64,000 nt of DNA from Bacillus sp. FJAT-50079 (GTDB lineage Bacteria; Bacillota; Bacilli; Bacillales; Bacillaceae_C). The translations under genes and the position numbers were made by a program. Position 1 is the stretch's first letter; each line of letters begins with the position of its first letter. Under the pieces are notes generated by a model that was given only the letters and a program-made list of their open reading frames with translations, was not told the origin of the DNA and ran no database searches. Shown one piece after another: positions 57,043-64,000 of this stretch. The stretch spans positions 1 through 64,000 of the forward strand of contig NZ_JAGYPD010000001.1 of assembly GCF_018343515.1 (NCBI RefSeq). The letters run 5' to 3'.

Positions 57043-58467
57043 TCATTCAGATCGTATTTGCAATGCTACTTTGTACACTTCTTGGAAAGGTACCCCGTAC
57101 AACTCCGCTGCCTTTTTCACATCTTCGTATTCGGGAACTTCTCGTAATACTTCTCCCTTTTTTATCGCCTGCTTTAATCGAATAGGTCCAAATTTTGTTT
57201 CAACCGTGACAATGTTGCGCTGCAAAATGCTGCGTGACCACGTGTTTTTCCGGACACCGAGTGTCGTTGTTTCTTTAAAAAGCACATCCATTAACTTGGC
57301 CTCCCGCTCATTTGGAGCAAGGACGGTGATTAGCGTTCCTGGTCGGTTTTTTTTCATAAAAATAGGGGTATAGTAAACATCAAGTGCCCCGGCGTCCAAT
57401 AACTGATCCATAACATGCCCAAACGCTTCCCCTGTCATATCATCAAGCTGACATTCAATGACCGTGATCGTTTCAGATGGTTCATCCCCTTGTAAAAGTT
57501 CACCAACCATAACCCGCAACACATTCGGGCGCCCCGGAATATCCTTTGTTCCGGCTCCATATCCAACCGATTCAACGGTCATTGACGGCATTGTCCCAAA
57601 CGAATCGGTTTGACTAACCACAATACCTGCCCCGGTCGGAGTTGTCATCTCAAATGTTAAATCGCTCGCGGCAATGGGTACATTTCTCATCATTTCAAGC
57701 GTTGCTGGTGCTGGTACAGGATAAATGCCATGGTCGATGCGAATTTTCCCCGATCCGAGCGGCACATGTGAAGTGATCACTTTTTCAATTTCTAATTCTT
57801 CTAAAGCAATCGCAGTTGCCACAATATCGACAATTGAATCGACCGCTCCCACCTCATGAAAATGAACATCGTCAATCGTCATATTATGTATTTTCGCCTC
57901 TGCTCTAGCAATCGGCGCGAAAATTTGTTTGCTTCTTTCCTTGACACGCAGATTGAGCTCAGAATCATCGATTAGTTTTACTATATCTGCATAGCAGCCA
58001 TGATCATGATGATGCCCGTGTTCATGACTATGTTCGTGATCATGCGTATGCTCATGGTCGTGATCATGCACATGGTGATGTTCATGATCATGCGTGTGCT
58101 CATGGTCGTGGTCATGCACATGGTGATGTTCATGATCATGCGTGTGCTCATGGTCGTGGTCATGCACATGATGATGTTCATGATGATGCGTGTGCTCATG
58201 ATCGTGGTCATGCACATGATGATGTCCATGATGATGTTCATGATGATGAGTATGGCCATGGCTATGATCATCACTCAAAATCACATCAAATTTTATTGAG
58301 CTAATCCCAGCTTTAACAATCTTTTTCCATGCTAGTTGATAGCCTGATATATTCAACTTTCTAAGTTCTGTTTCAATTTTTTCCGGCGAGGCACCTGCAT
58401 CGATTAAGGCGCCAACCATCATGTCCCCGCTTATTCCTGAAAAGCAGTCAATATATAGAACCTTCAC
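57043..58467 (-). CDS. larC: LarC nickel-pincer cofactor metal insertase
   Basis: LarC inserts nickel into the pincer nucleotide cofactor of lactate racemase. The 474-residue single frame contains the N-terminal MKVLYIDCFSGISGDMMVGALIDAG and, after the insert, DVHFHEVGAVDSIVDIVA near 205 and TPTGAGIVV near 270. Residues about 66-157 are an extreme His/Asp-rich insert made largely of four 16-residue repeats, likely a nickel store. In Lactiplantibacillus plantarum larC is read through a frameshift; here it is one continuous frame. The start is GTG directly after the larB stop. Confidence 0.93.
   Translation of the reverse strand: MKVLYIDCFSGISGDMMVGALIDAGASPEKIETELRKLNISGYQLAWKKIVKAGISSIKFDVILSDDHSHGHTHHHEHHHGHHHVHDHDHEHTHHHEHHHVHDHDHEHTHDHEHHHVHDHDHEHTHDHEHHHVHDHDHEHTHDHEHSHEHGHHHDHGCYADIVKLIDDSELNLRVKERSKQIFAPIARAEAKIHNMTIDDVHFHEVGAVDSIVDIVATAIALEELEIEKVITSHVPLGSGKIRIDHGIYPVPAPATLEMMRNVPIAASDLTFEMTTPTGAGIVVSQTDSFGTMPSMTVESVGYGAGTKDIPGRPNVLRVMVGELLQGDEPSETITVIECQLDDMTGEAFGHVMDQLLDAGALDVYYTPIFMKKNRPGTLITVLAPNEREAKLMDVLFKETTTLGVRKNTWSRSILQRNIVTVETKFGPIRLKQAIKKGEVLREVPEYEDVKKAAELYGVPFQEVYKVALQIRSE
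58033..58224 (-). repeat. Four 48-bp repeats encoding His-rich units
   Basis: Four copies of a 48-bp unit (starts 58033, 58081, 58129, 58177) encode a 16-residue His/Asp/Glu/Val/Thr unit (HHHVHDHDHEHTHDHE). Copies are nearly identical, so copy number could vary between strains. Shorter His-rich stretches flank them. Confidence 0.9.
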
Positions 58468-59274
58468 TCATTCCAACCCTTTCTTTGTCAAAGCTGCTTG
58501 TACAGCTGCATCGATCGTATTCGTCATCGTCCCCGCAAAATATCCAGCACCGAATCCGTTATCAATATTGACGACAGATACACCGCTCGCACAGCTTGAT
58601 AGCATCGCGAGCAAGGCAGCAATACCGTTCATGCTTGCACCGTAGCCTACACTGGTCGGCACGGCAACTACTGGTTTCGATATTAAGCCCCCAACAACAC
58701 TTGCGAGTGCCCCTTCCATTCCAGCGACAACGATCACCGCATTTGCCTCTTGAATTTCTTTTGCTTTATCCAATAAACGATGTAAGCCGGCCACACCAAT
58801 ATCGTTTATTCTTTTCACTCGATTGCCCATTAATTCAGCCGTAATCGCAGCTTCTTCTGCAACTGGAAGATCGGATGTGCCTGCGCAAACAACTGCAATA
58901 TAACCCTCTTTCCACGTTTCTTCATAATCAGAAGCAATCCAGTGGAGGGTTTTTGCCGCATCATGATAATAAAACGTCTCTTGTGGATGTTCTTGCTGCA
59001 ATTGTTCCAATACATAAGTAGCTTTTTCCTGATCAACGCGGGTTGCTAACACTTTTTGATGGTGTTCCATTAACTTCCTAAAAATCCCCAATATTTGTTC
59101 AGGCGTTTTTCCTTCGCCAAAAATCACCTCTGGAAAGCCTGTCCGTTCTTCTCGATCTAAATCAAGTGTGGCGTAGCCGAGTTCTTCTTTCGGGCGAAGC
59201 ATTTGTTCCGCCTTTTCCGCAGATAGATTCCCTTGCTCGACTTGGCGTAAAACATCTGTTAATTCCATCTTCAT
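58468..59274 (-). CDS. larB: LarB carboxylase/hydrolase
   Basis: LarB carboxylates nicotinic acid adenine dinucleotide at the start of pincer-cofactor synthesis. The 268-residue protein has an N-terminal helical domain and a C-terminal PurE-like domain with VCAGTSDLPVAEEAAITAEL near 128 and PTSVGYGASMNGIAALLAM near 212. The catalytic cysteine lies in LSSCASGVSVV. The ATG overlaps the larE stop (ATGA). Confidence 0.95.
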   Translation of the reverse strand: MKMELTDVLRQVEQGNLSAEKAEQMLRPKEELGYATLDLDREERTGFPEVIFGEGKTPEQILGIFRKLMEHHQKVLATRVDQEKATYVLEQLQQEHPQETFYYHDAAKTLHWIASDYEETWKEGYIAVVCAGTSDLPVAEEAAITAELMGNRVKRINDIGVAGLHRLLDKAKEIQEANAVIVVAGMEGALASVVGGLISKPVVAVPTSVGYGASMNGIAALLAMLSSCASGVSVVNIDNGFGAGYFAGTMTNTIDAAVQAALTKKGLE

Positions 59275-60095
59275 ACGGTCGCATCCTCTTTCAATACTTC
59301 GTTCATACTTCCCGAGCGATATCCTTGTAAATCAAGCGTCACATACGGAAATCCAAACGATTGCAATGCGCGCGTAATCGCCTCGCGTTGTGCAACAGCT
59401 TTCAACATATCTTGTGGATCAACTTCTATGCGAGCAACTTGATCGTGATGGCGAACACGCACTTGATATAAGCCGAGCCCAATTAGGAAATCTTCCGCGA
59501 GATCAAGCTGGTTAATCTTTTCCTGGGTAATCTTTGTACCATACGGAATTCTTGACGACAAACAAGCAAAAGATGGCTTATCCCATGTTCTAAGCCCCAT
59601 CTCCTTTGAAAGCTGCCTAATTTCCTCTTTATAAAATTTCGCTTCTTGAAGCGGACTGCGCACTCCGAGCGCCCGGGCTGCATTCATTCCAGGTCGGTGT
59701 TCTCCAAGGTCATCCATAATCGAACCATCCACAACGGTATAACGATCTCCGTATTTCGTCACTAATTCTAATAAATGATTATATAAACCGTTTTTACAAT
59801 GGAAACAACGATTTGCATCATTAATTACAAAATCTGGATTGGCAAGTTCACTTACCCTTGTTTCAATGTGCTGTACTTGTAATTCAGAAGCGAGACTCCT
59901 CGCAAGTTGAAATTCTCTATCTGGAAATGTATCTGATGCCGCGGTCACAGAAAGCACCTTATCACCAAGCGCTTCTTTTGCAACCGCTAATAAAAACGTA
60001 CTGTCTACGCCTCCTGAAAAAGCGACAAGTACATCGTCCATTTTCTGTAAAACTTCAATCAAACGTTGTTTTTTCTCTTGTAGTGATTGTTCCAT
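59271..60095 (-). CDS. larE: LarE sulfur transferase
   Basis: LarE is a PP-loop ATPase that adds sulfur to the cofactor precursor. The 274 residues contain LVAFSGGVDSTFLL near 25, NRCFHCKNGLY near 92 and PSFACLSSRIPYGTKI near 170, whose cysteine corresponds to the sacrificial sulfur donor in the L. plantarum enzyme. The ATG at 60095 follows AAAGGTGG. The frame overlaps larB by four bases. Confidence 0.94.
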   Translation of the reverse strand: MEQSLQEKKQRLIEVLQKMDDVLVAFSGGVDSTFLLAVAKEALGDKVLSVTAASDTFPDREFQLARSLASELQVQHIETRVSELANPDFVINDANRCFHCKNGLYNHLLELVTKYGDRYTVVDGSIMDDLGEHRPGMNAARALGVRSPLQEAKFYKEEIRQLSKEMGLRTWDKPSFACLSSRIPYGTKITQEKINQLDLAEDFLIGLGLYQVRVRHHDQVARIEVDPQDMLKAVAQREAITRALQSFGFPYVTLDLQGYRSGSMNEVLKEDATV

Positions 60096-60191
60096 TTTAT
60101 CCACCTTTAAACAACCGCACATAGGCGGCAAGTTATTGACTCTTTGCTATTTTTGTACTTTTTCCTTCCTTAAAGATACCACAAATGATAG

Positions 60192-61475
60192 CTATTTTGT
60201 ATTGACAATTGTTTCTGCTTCTATATATGGAATTGTTAATGGTCCAAGCGGAAGGACCGCTATGGTCATGTTTTCTCCATACTTCTCTTTTAGTTCATCC
60301 AATGTGTTTTCAATGCTTTTTGTCGGATGTAGCATTGCCTGTTTTACCTGTTCCTCTGTTAACAATGAATACACGTACACATCTGCCCAAACTTGTATCG
60401 ATGCTTGCTTTTGAACCTGCCACTGATCAAACTGTTTAAATGCTGGATCACTGATTAGATCTAATATGTCTTGTGGGGTTTGAGCGAGTTTCAATATATC
60501 AGAGTAATGACCATGATTCGGAAGACCGTCTGAACATTCAGATGCAATAATAATCGTACCACCCTTTTTTACAATTTTATGGGCAGCACTCATCCCTTTA
60601 ACCGCTTGATATAAGTTTTGATCAAGCGGGTAGCCAGAATTGGACGTAATCACAACATCAAATCGCTTCTCGCATTTTGTCATTGCATGTTTTTTTACAT
60701 ATTCACATCCTTGGTTATGAGCTTCAATTAATTCACCTGCGAACACATTTGTAATTTCCTTCTCGCGATTTAACGTTACATTCAATATAAAATGAGGTTT
60801 ACACATCCCATTTACTTCGCGAGCCATATCCTGAAGTGGATTGTTTTCTATGTTCCCCCATGTTGAAAGCGGGTCTCCGATCATTCTTGCATTATGAAAA
60901 GTCATGATCGTTTCAATTCCCGCAATTCCAGGCATAATTCCTTTTGGCCCACCAGAAAAACCAGCAAAAAAATGTGGCTCAATAAATCCAGTAACGATTC
61001 GAAAGTCAGCGTTTACATATTCTTTGTTCAAATAAACATCGCATCCAAATGTACTTTTCCCAACATTCTCAAGCATGGCATAATTATGGCATTGGTGATT
61101 AATAATTTTTATATTATCAACTACCCACTCTCCGAGCATTTGCACAAATTCTTCACGTGTTTGGTCACGATGTGTTCCGGTACCATTGATAATCACAAAA
61201 TTCTCATGCGGAACATGCTCTAATTCCTCTATGATTACCGGTACCAATTTATCATTCGGTGTGGGCCGTGTAATGTCACTAATAACAATCGCAACTTTAT
61301 CCGTTGCTTTCACCATGCGCTTCAAAGCAGCTGTTCCTATTGGATTTCTTAATGATTGTCTTAATCCTTTTATTTCATCAGGTAATGCCGGTAAATGATT
61401 TGGCTCAATTACTTGAGAATGATCAGGCACATTTAGGGTCATATTTTCTTTACCATATAAAAGTGTCGTTTGCAT
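60192..61475 (-). CDS. larA: LarA lactate racemase or related racemase
   Basis: LarA racemises 2-hydroxy acids with the nickel-pincer cofactor. The 427-residue protein keeps the catalytic histidine in NGTGTHRDQT, the GFIEPHFFAGFSGGPKG segment (second histidine and the cofactor-binding lysine) and the nickel-ligand histidine in TFHNARM. The ATG at 61475 follows GAAGGGG. It heads the larA-E-B-C operon. No larD (glycerol/lactate channel) or dedicated nickel transporter is in the window. LarA homologues also act on other 2-hydroxy acids, so lactate is the default guess only. Confidence 0.92.
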   Translation of the reverse strand: MQTTLLYGKENMTLNVPDHSQVIEPNHLPALPDEIKGLRQSLRNPIGTAALKRMVKATDKVAIVISDITRPTPNDKLVPVIIEELEHVPHENFVIINGTGTHRDQTREEFVQMLGEWVVDNIKIINHQCHNYAMLENVGKSTFGCDVYLNKEYVNADFRIVTGFIEPHFFAGFSGGPKGIMPGIAGIETIMTFHNARMIGDPLSTWGNIENNPLQDMAREVNGMCKPHFILNVTLNREKEITNVFAGELIEAHNQGCEYVKKHAMTKCEKRFDVVITSNSGYPLDQNLYQAVKGMSAAHKIVKKGGTIIIASECSDGLPNHGHYSDILKLAQTPQDILDLISDPAFKQFDQWQVQKQASIQVWADVYVYSLLTEEQVKQAMLHPTKSIENTLDELKEKYGENMTIAVLPLGPLTIPYIEAETIVNTK

Positions 61476-61515
61476 ATACTTTTCCCCCTTCAAAAATGTA
61501 AATATATACATTCAT

Positions 61516-61549
61516 AAAAAAAATCCCCTTTGTTATACAAACAAAGGGC
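61516..61549 (-). terminator. Terminator between glycerate kinase and larA
   Basis: CCCTTTGT/ACAAAGGG stem followed on the minus strand by GGATTTTTTTT. It ends the glycerate-kinase transcript upstream of the lar operon. Confidence 0.85.
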
Positions 61550-61683
61550 GTATTTGATACTCAATTATGTATCCAATGACAGTATATGATAAAAGCATTA
61601 AAATAAATTTTAGCAACAATCTAACATTCACGCCCTATTCAGGAGCAATCGTATTCATAAAACATTACTGCCTTATCAGGTAA

Positions 61684-62814
61684 TTACAAGGGATTCACCT
61701 TAATTAATCTAGCTATATTTCGTGTTTTATGATGTAATAAGCGTTCGACCTGCTCTAAAGATTCTTGCAACGTTAACGGACCATTACTGATCGAATGAAT
61801 GCTTTGAAAATATTGATATAAAGCTTCAAGCTCTATATCCACTGCCCCTGAAAGTAAGATGGTTGGAATCCCTTCTTCTTTCGCCTGGGATGCTAATTCG
61901 AGCGGTAACTTACCACTTAGCGTTTGTTCATCTGTCTTCCCTTCCCCCGTGATTAGCCAATCTACTCCATCTAGTTTTCTTTTAAAATCTATCATTTCAG
62001 TTAGTAAAGCAGCCCCTGGTATAATTTTCGCACCTAAAGTTAATAATGCGAAACCGATTCCTCCCGCTGCCCCTGATCCCGGTAAATCTTTATATGCCTT
62101 CCCTAAATGTTTTTCTATGCGATTCGCATACATTTCTAATGAATGATCTAGCACCTTAATCTGTTCAGTTGTTGCTCCTTTTTGCGGTCCAAAAATAGCG
62201 GAGGCTCCGTTCTCCCCACATAAAGGATTGTTCACATCACTTGCTATACAGATTTCCACATCACTAATTTGTGGATGAATAGAAGTATAATCAACATACT
62301 GTACTTTACTTAAAGAAGACGTAATAGGAGGTAATGGCTTATGATCTTTATCATAAAAAGAAACTCCTAACGCTTGTAACATTCCTAAACCACCGTCATT
62401 TGTAGCGCTACCTCCCAAACCAATAATAAGCTTTTTATACCCTTGCTCTAAAGCTTGTTTTATACATTCTCCAAGTCCATATGTCGTTAATACAAATGGA
62501 TCACGTTCGTTTTCAGGAACCATCGAAAAACCTGCGATTGACGCAATTTCTATTACAGCGATTTGCTCTTTGTCTAAAACTCCAAAATATGTTTCAATCT
62601 TTTTCCCCGTTGGTCCAGATACTACAATTTTCTTTTTTTCACCATTGAGCGTAGAGAGAAAGGAATCAATCGTTCCTTCCCCTCCATCAGCCATCGGAAT
62701 GACTTCTACATCTACATCCGGAATCTCCTGAATGAGAGCCTTTTTAATAATTTCTCCCACTTTTGCAGACGGAAGACTTCCCTTAAAAGAATCAGGAGCT
62801 ACCACAATCTTCAT
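61684..62814 (-). CDS. Glycerate kinase, GlxK/GarK family
   Basis: This enzyme phosphorylates D-glycerate. The 376-residue protein begins MKIVVAPDSFKGSLPSAKVG, the family signature, with MADGGEGTIDSF near 45, LGGSATNDGGLGMLQALG near 130 and GVDWLITGEGKTDEQTL near 280. The ATG at 62814 lies seven bases after GAGGG. It lies downstream of the amidase gene on the same strand, 35 bp after it, so they may be one operon. Confidence 0.93.
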   Translation of the reverse strand: MKIVVAPDSFKGSLPSAKVGEIIKKALIQEIPDVDVEVIPMADGGEGTIDSFLSTLNGEKKKIVVSGPTGKKIETYFGVLDKEQIAVIEIASIAGFSMVPENERDPFVLTTYGLGECIKQALEQGYKKLIIGLGGSATNDGGLGMLQALGVSFYDKDHKPLPPITSSLSKVQYVDYTSIHPQISDVEICIASDVNNPLCGENGASAIFGPQKGATTEQIKVLDHSLEMYANRIEKHLGKAYKDLPGSGAAGGIGFALLTLGAKIIPGAALLTEMIDFKRKLDGVDWLITGEGKTDEQTLSGKLPLELASQAKEEGIPTILLSGAVDIELEALYQYFQSIHSISNGPLTLQESLEQVERLLHHKTRNIARLIKVNPL

Positions 62815-62849
62815 CACAATGCCCTCTTTTCTATCACTCTTAAAAACTT

Positions 62850-63776
62850 TTATATTAATGCATATTTTTTTTCGACTTTAGCAACCAATGAATAATTCGT
62901 ATCTACCATATTACCGACGTAAAGCTTTCCGATTTGTGTAAGAGCTTGATAAGCTTCCAAGCGATCCCAACCTAATTCTTCTAACCATTCAATCAATTCA
63001 GCATAAGCGATTCTTGCGGCATCTTCCATAGGACGAGCACTGCCAACCGTCATAAATTCGGTAGGACTTTCAATTCTTGGCCAATTAATTTTTTTATTCT
63101 TGATTAAATCAAATTTTAACGTTACTTTTGCAGAAATCTCTAGGGCAACACCGCATAATTCACCTTCTCCCTGGGCAGCATGGCAATCTCCAGTAAAGAA
63201 ATGAGCGCCTTCTACATTTACAGGTAAATAAATACTATTTCCCGGCTTTACATCCGGTACATCCATGTTTCCACCATGGTCTAGAGGTGTTAATGCTGAA
63301 AGTGCCTCTAAATTGGGCGCGGTTCCAATTGTTCCAAGGAAGGGATTCCAAGGAAAGGTTAATCTTTCATTATAACTAAGCAGCCCGTCTTCTAATTGAT
63401 AAATCCATACTTTCTCTGGAAGCGGCTCATGGAGAAGTCGGGTCGTATTTGTTGCTGTTAAACCACCAAAGTGAGGATTCAATACACTAACAGCCCAATC
63501 ACGTGTAGGTTCAATATCTAGTATATGTACAACGAGTGTATCCCCTGGCTCGGCCCCCTCAATATACACTGGACCAGTTTGTGGATTCAAATATTCTCCT
63601 AAAACTTTAGATGGTAGATCAGACTCTTTTGTAATTCTATTTTCAAATGCATCCTCTGTAAAGATGACTACTTCTTCTCCTGGCTTTACACTGGCAATTG
63701 GTTCTAAATATCGGCTAAAAACATAACTATGAGCACCTGGTTGTTTAATTTCTTTCCTATTTTTAATTTTCTCCAT
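62850..63776 (-). CDS. Acetamidase/formamidase family protein
   Basis: This 308-residue FmdA_AmdA-family amidohydrolase has TGPVYIEGAEPGDTLVVHIL near 91, the substrate-binding HFFTGDCHAAQGEGELCG near 205 and the C-terminal segment EAYQALTQIGKLYVGNMVD near 278. Such enzymes release ammonia from formamide or acetamide. The ATG follows GGAGG. It lies 13 bases after an amide/urea-type ABC ATPase, suggesting that the transporter brings in its substrate. Confidence 0.92.
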   Translation of the reverse strand: MEKIKNRKEIKQPGAHSYVFSRYLEPIASVKPGEEVVIFTEDAFENRITKESDLPSKVLGEYLNPQTGPVYIEGAEPGDTLVVHILDIEPTRDWAVSVLNPHFGGLTATNTTRLLHEPLPEKVWIYQLEDGLLSYNERLTFPWNPFLGTIGTAPNLEALSALTPLDHGGNMDVPDVKPGNSIYLPVNVEGAHFFTGDCHAAQGEGELCGVALEISAKVTLKFDLIKNKKINWPRIESPTEFMTVGSARPMEDAARIAYAELIEWLEELGWDRLEAYQALTQIGKLYVGNMVDTNYSLVAKVEKKYALI

Positions 63777-63789
63777 TATAAAATACCTC

Positions 63790-64000
63790 CTATACGGATA
63801 AATACTTTTTTATCATTTCAGGTGAAATTTCTTTTCCTTTATGTTCGCCTATAATGCTCCCTTTATCGATTGCATAGCATCGATCAGACATTTTTAGTAT
63901 CAAGCCAATATGTTGTTCTACAAATAGTACCGTCAATCCAAGCTCTCGATTAATTTGATGAATAATATCCCTAATCATACTAATAATATTTGGCTGTATT
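63790..64000 (-). CDS. Amide/urea-type ABC transporter ATPase, 3' part
   Basis: Only the C-terminal 69 codons lie in the window. The frame is open to the edge. The segment begins IQPNII, which follows Walker B in UrtE/LivF-type ATPases, then TVLFVEQHIGLILKMSDRCY (H-loop) and the tail EISPEMIKKYLSV. The IQPNI signature is typical of urea and short-amide importers, in line with the amidase gene that follows. The upstream transporter genes should lie beyond position 64000. Confidence 0.88.
   Translation of the reverse strand, partial: IQPNIISMIRDIIHQINRELGLTVLFVEQHIGLILKMSDRCYAIDKGSIIGEHKGKEISPEMIKKYLSV

Noticed and set aside
57981-58299. Met/Ile- and Met/Val-rich frames over the larC histidine repeat on both strands
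   Set aside because: They are shadows of the CAT/CAC repeat in larC, whose own frame is supported along its full length.

Overview
The window comes from the chromosome of an endospore-forming member of the Bacillaceae. The evidence is a Firmicutes-type 16S rRNA gene, the full rsbRSTUVW-sigB-rsbX stress operon, a gerA-type spore germinant receptor operon, the sporulation gene cmpA, T-box and TPP riboswitches, and a gene order from acpS/ydcC through alr, ndoAI-ndoA and sigB to tex/cmpA/ydcK and a tRNA cluster that matches the Bacillus subtilis arrangement as I remember it. I do not assign a genus. Most genes lie on the minus strand.

Layout. 1-2760: 16S rRNA preceded by nine tRNA genes, with one consensus sigma-A promoter before the tRNAs and another just before 16S. 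2788-5826: SprT-like protein, cmpA, tex. 5933-10767: sigB operon with an internal sigma-B promoter. 10803-17674: ndoA/ndoAI toxin-antitoxin, alr, a LolA-like lipoprotein, acpS, a rhomboid protease and two PH-domain membrane proteins. 18209-22544: cshA, murF, ddl. 22743-26880: germinant receptor operon in the order A-C-D-B. 27077-34409: a membrane-anchored glutamate-synthase-like enzyme, several poorly known proteins, a GntR regulator with a clear palindromic operator, a DUF3967-type HTH protein and a metallophosphoesterase. 34518-39654: trpDCFBA behind two tandem Trp-specific T-boxes, without trpE. 39709-40762: a small secreted-protein gene flanked by two palindromic repeat elements. 40804-43670: YitT family protein, LysR regulator, EamA transporter. 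45439-51269: dipeptide/glutathione-type ABC transporter with a divergent binding protein. 51308-55038: TPP-riboswitch-controlled thiamine-precursor transport operon. 55149-61475: epimerase and the larA-E-B-C lactate racemase maturation operon. 61684-64000: glycerate kinase, acetamidase/formamidase and the end of an amide/urea-type ABC transporter ATPase.

What ordinary gene content does not explain. Three separate intergenic arrays (28593-28904, 43868-45195, 56179-56950) are built from a tandem unit of 52 bp. Their units are recognisably related but have diverged strongly between arrays, while copies within an array are nearly identical and the unit length is almost fixed. A fourth array at 17923-18027 has a 21-bp period. 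There is also a dispersed family of palindromic hairpins with the loop motif CAGGATG or TAGGATG (rRNA leader, ydcC upstream region, 3' side of the yitT-like gene). In one pair the stems differ by paired changes, which suggests a structured RNA or a protein-binding element. Two small genes are proposed (30021-30170 and, more tentatively, 12897-12992).
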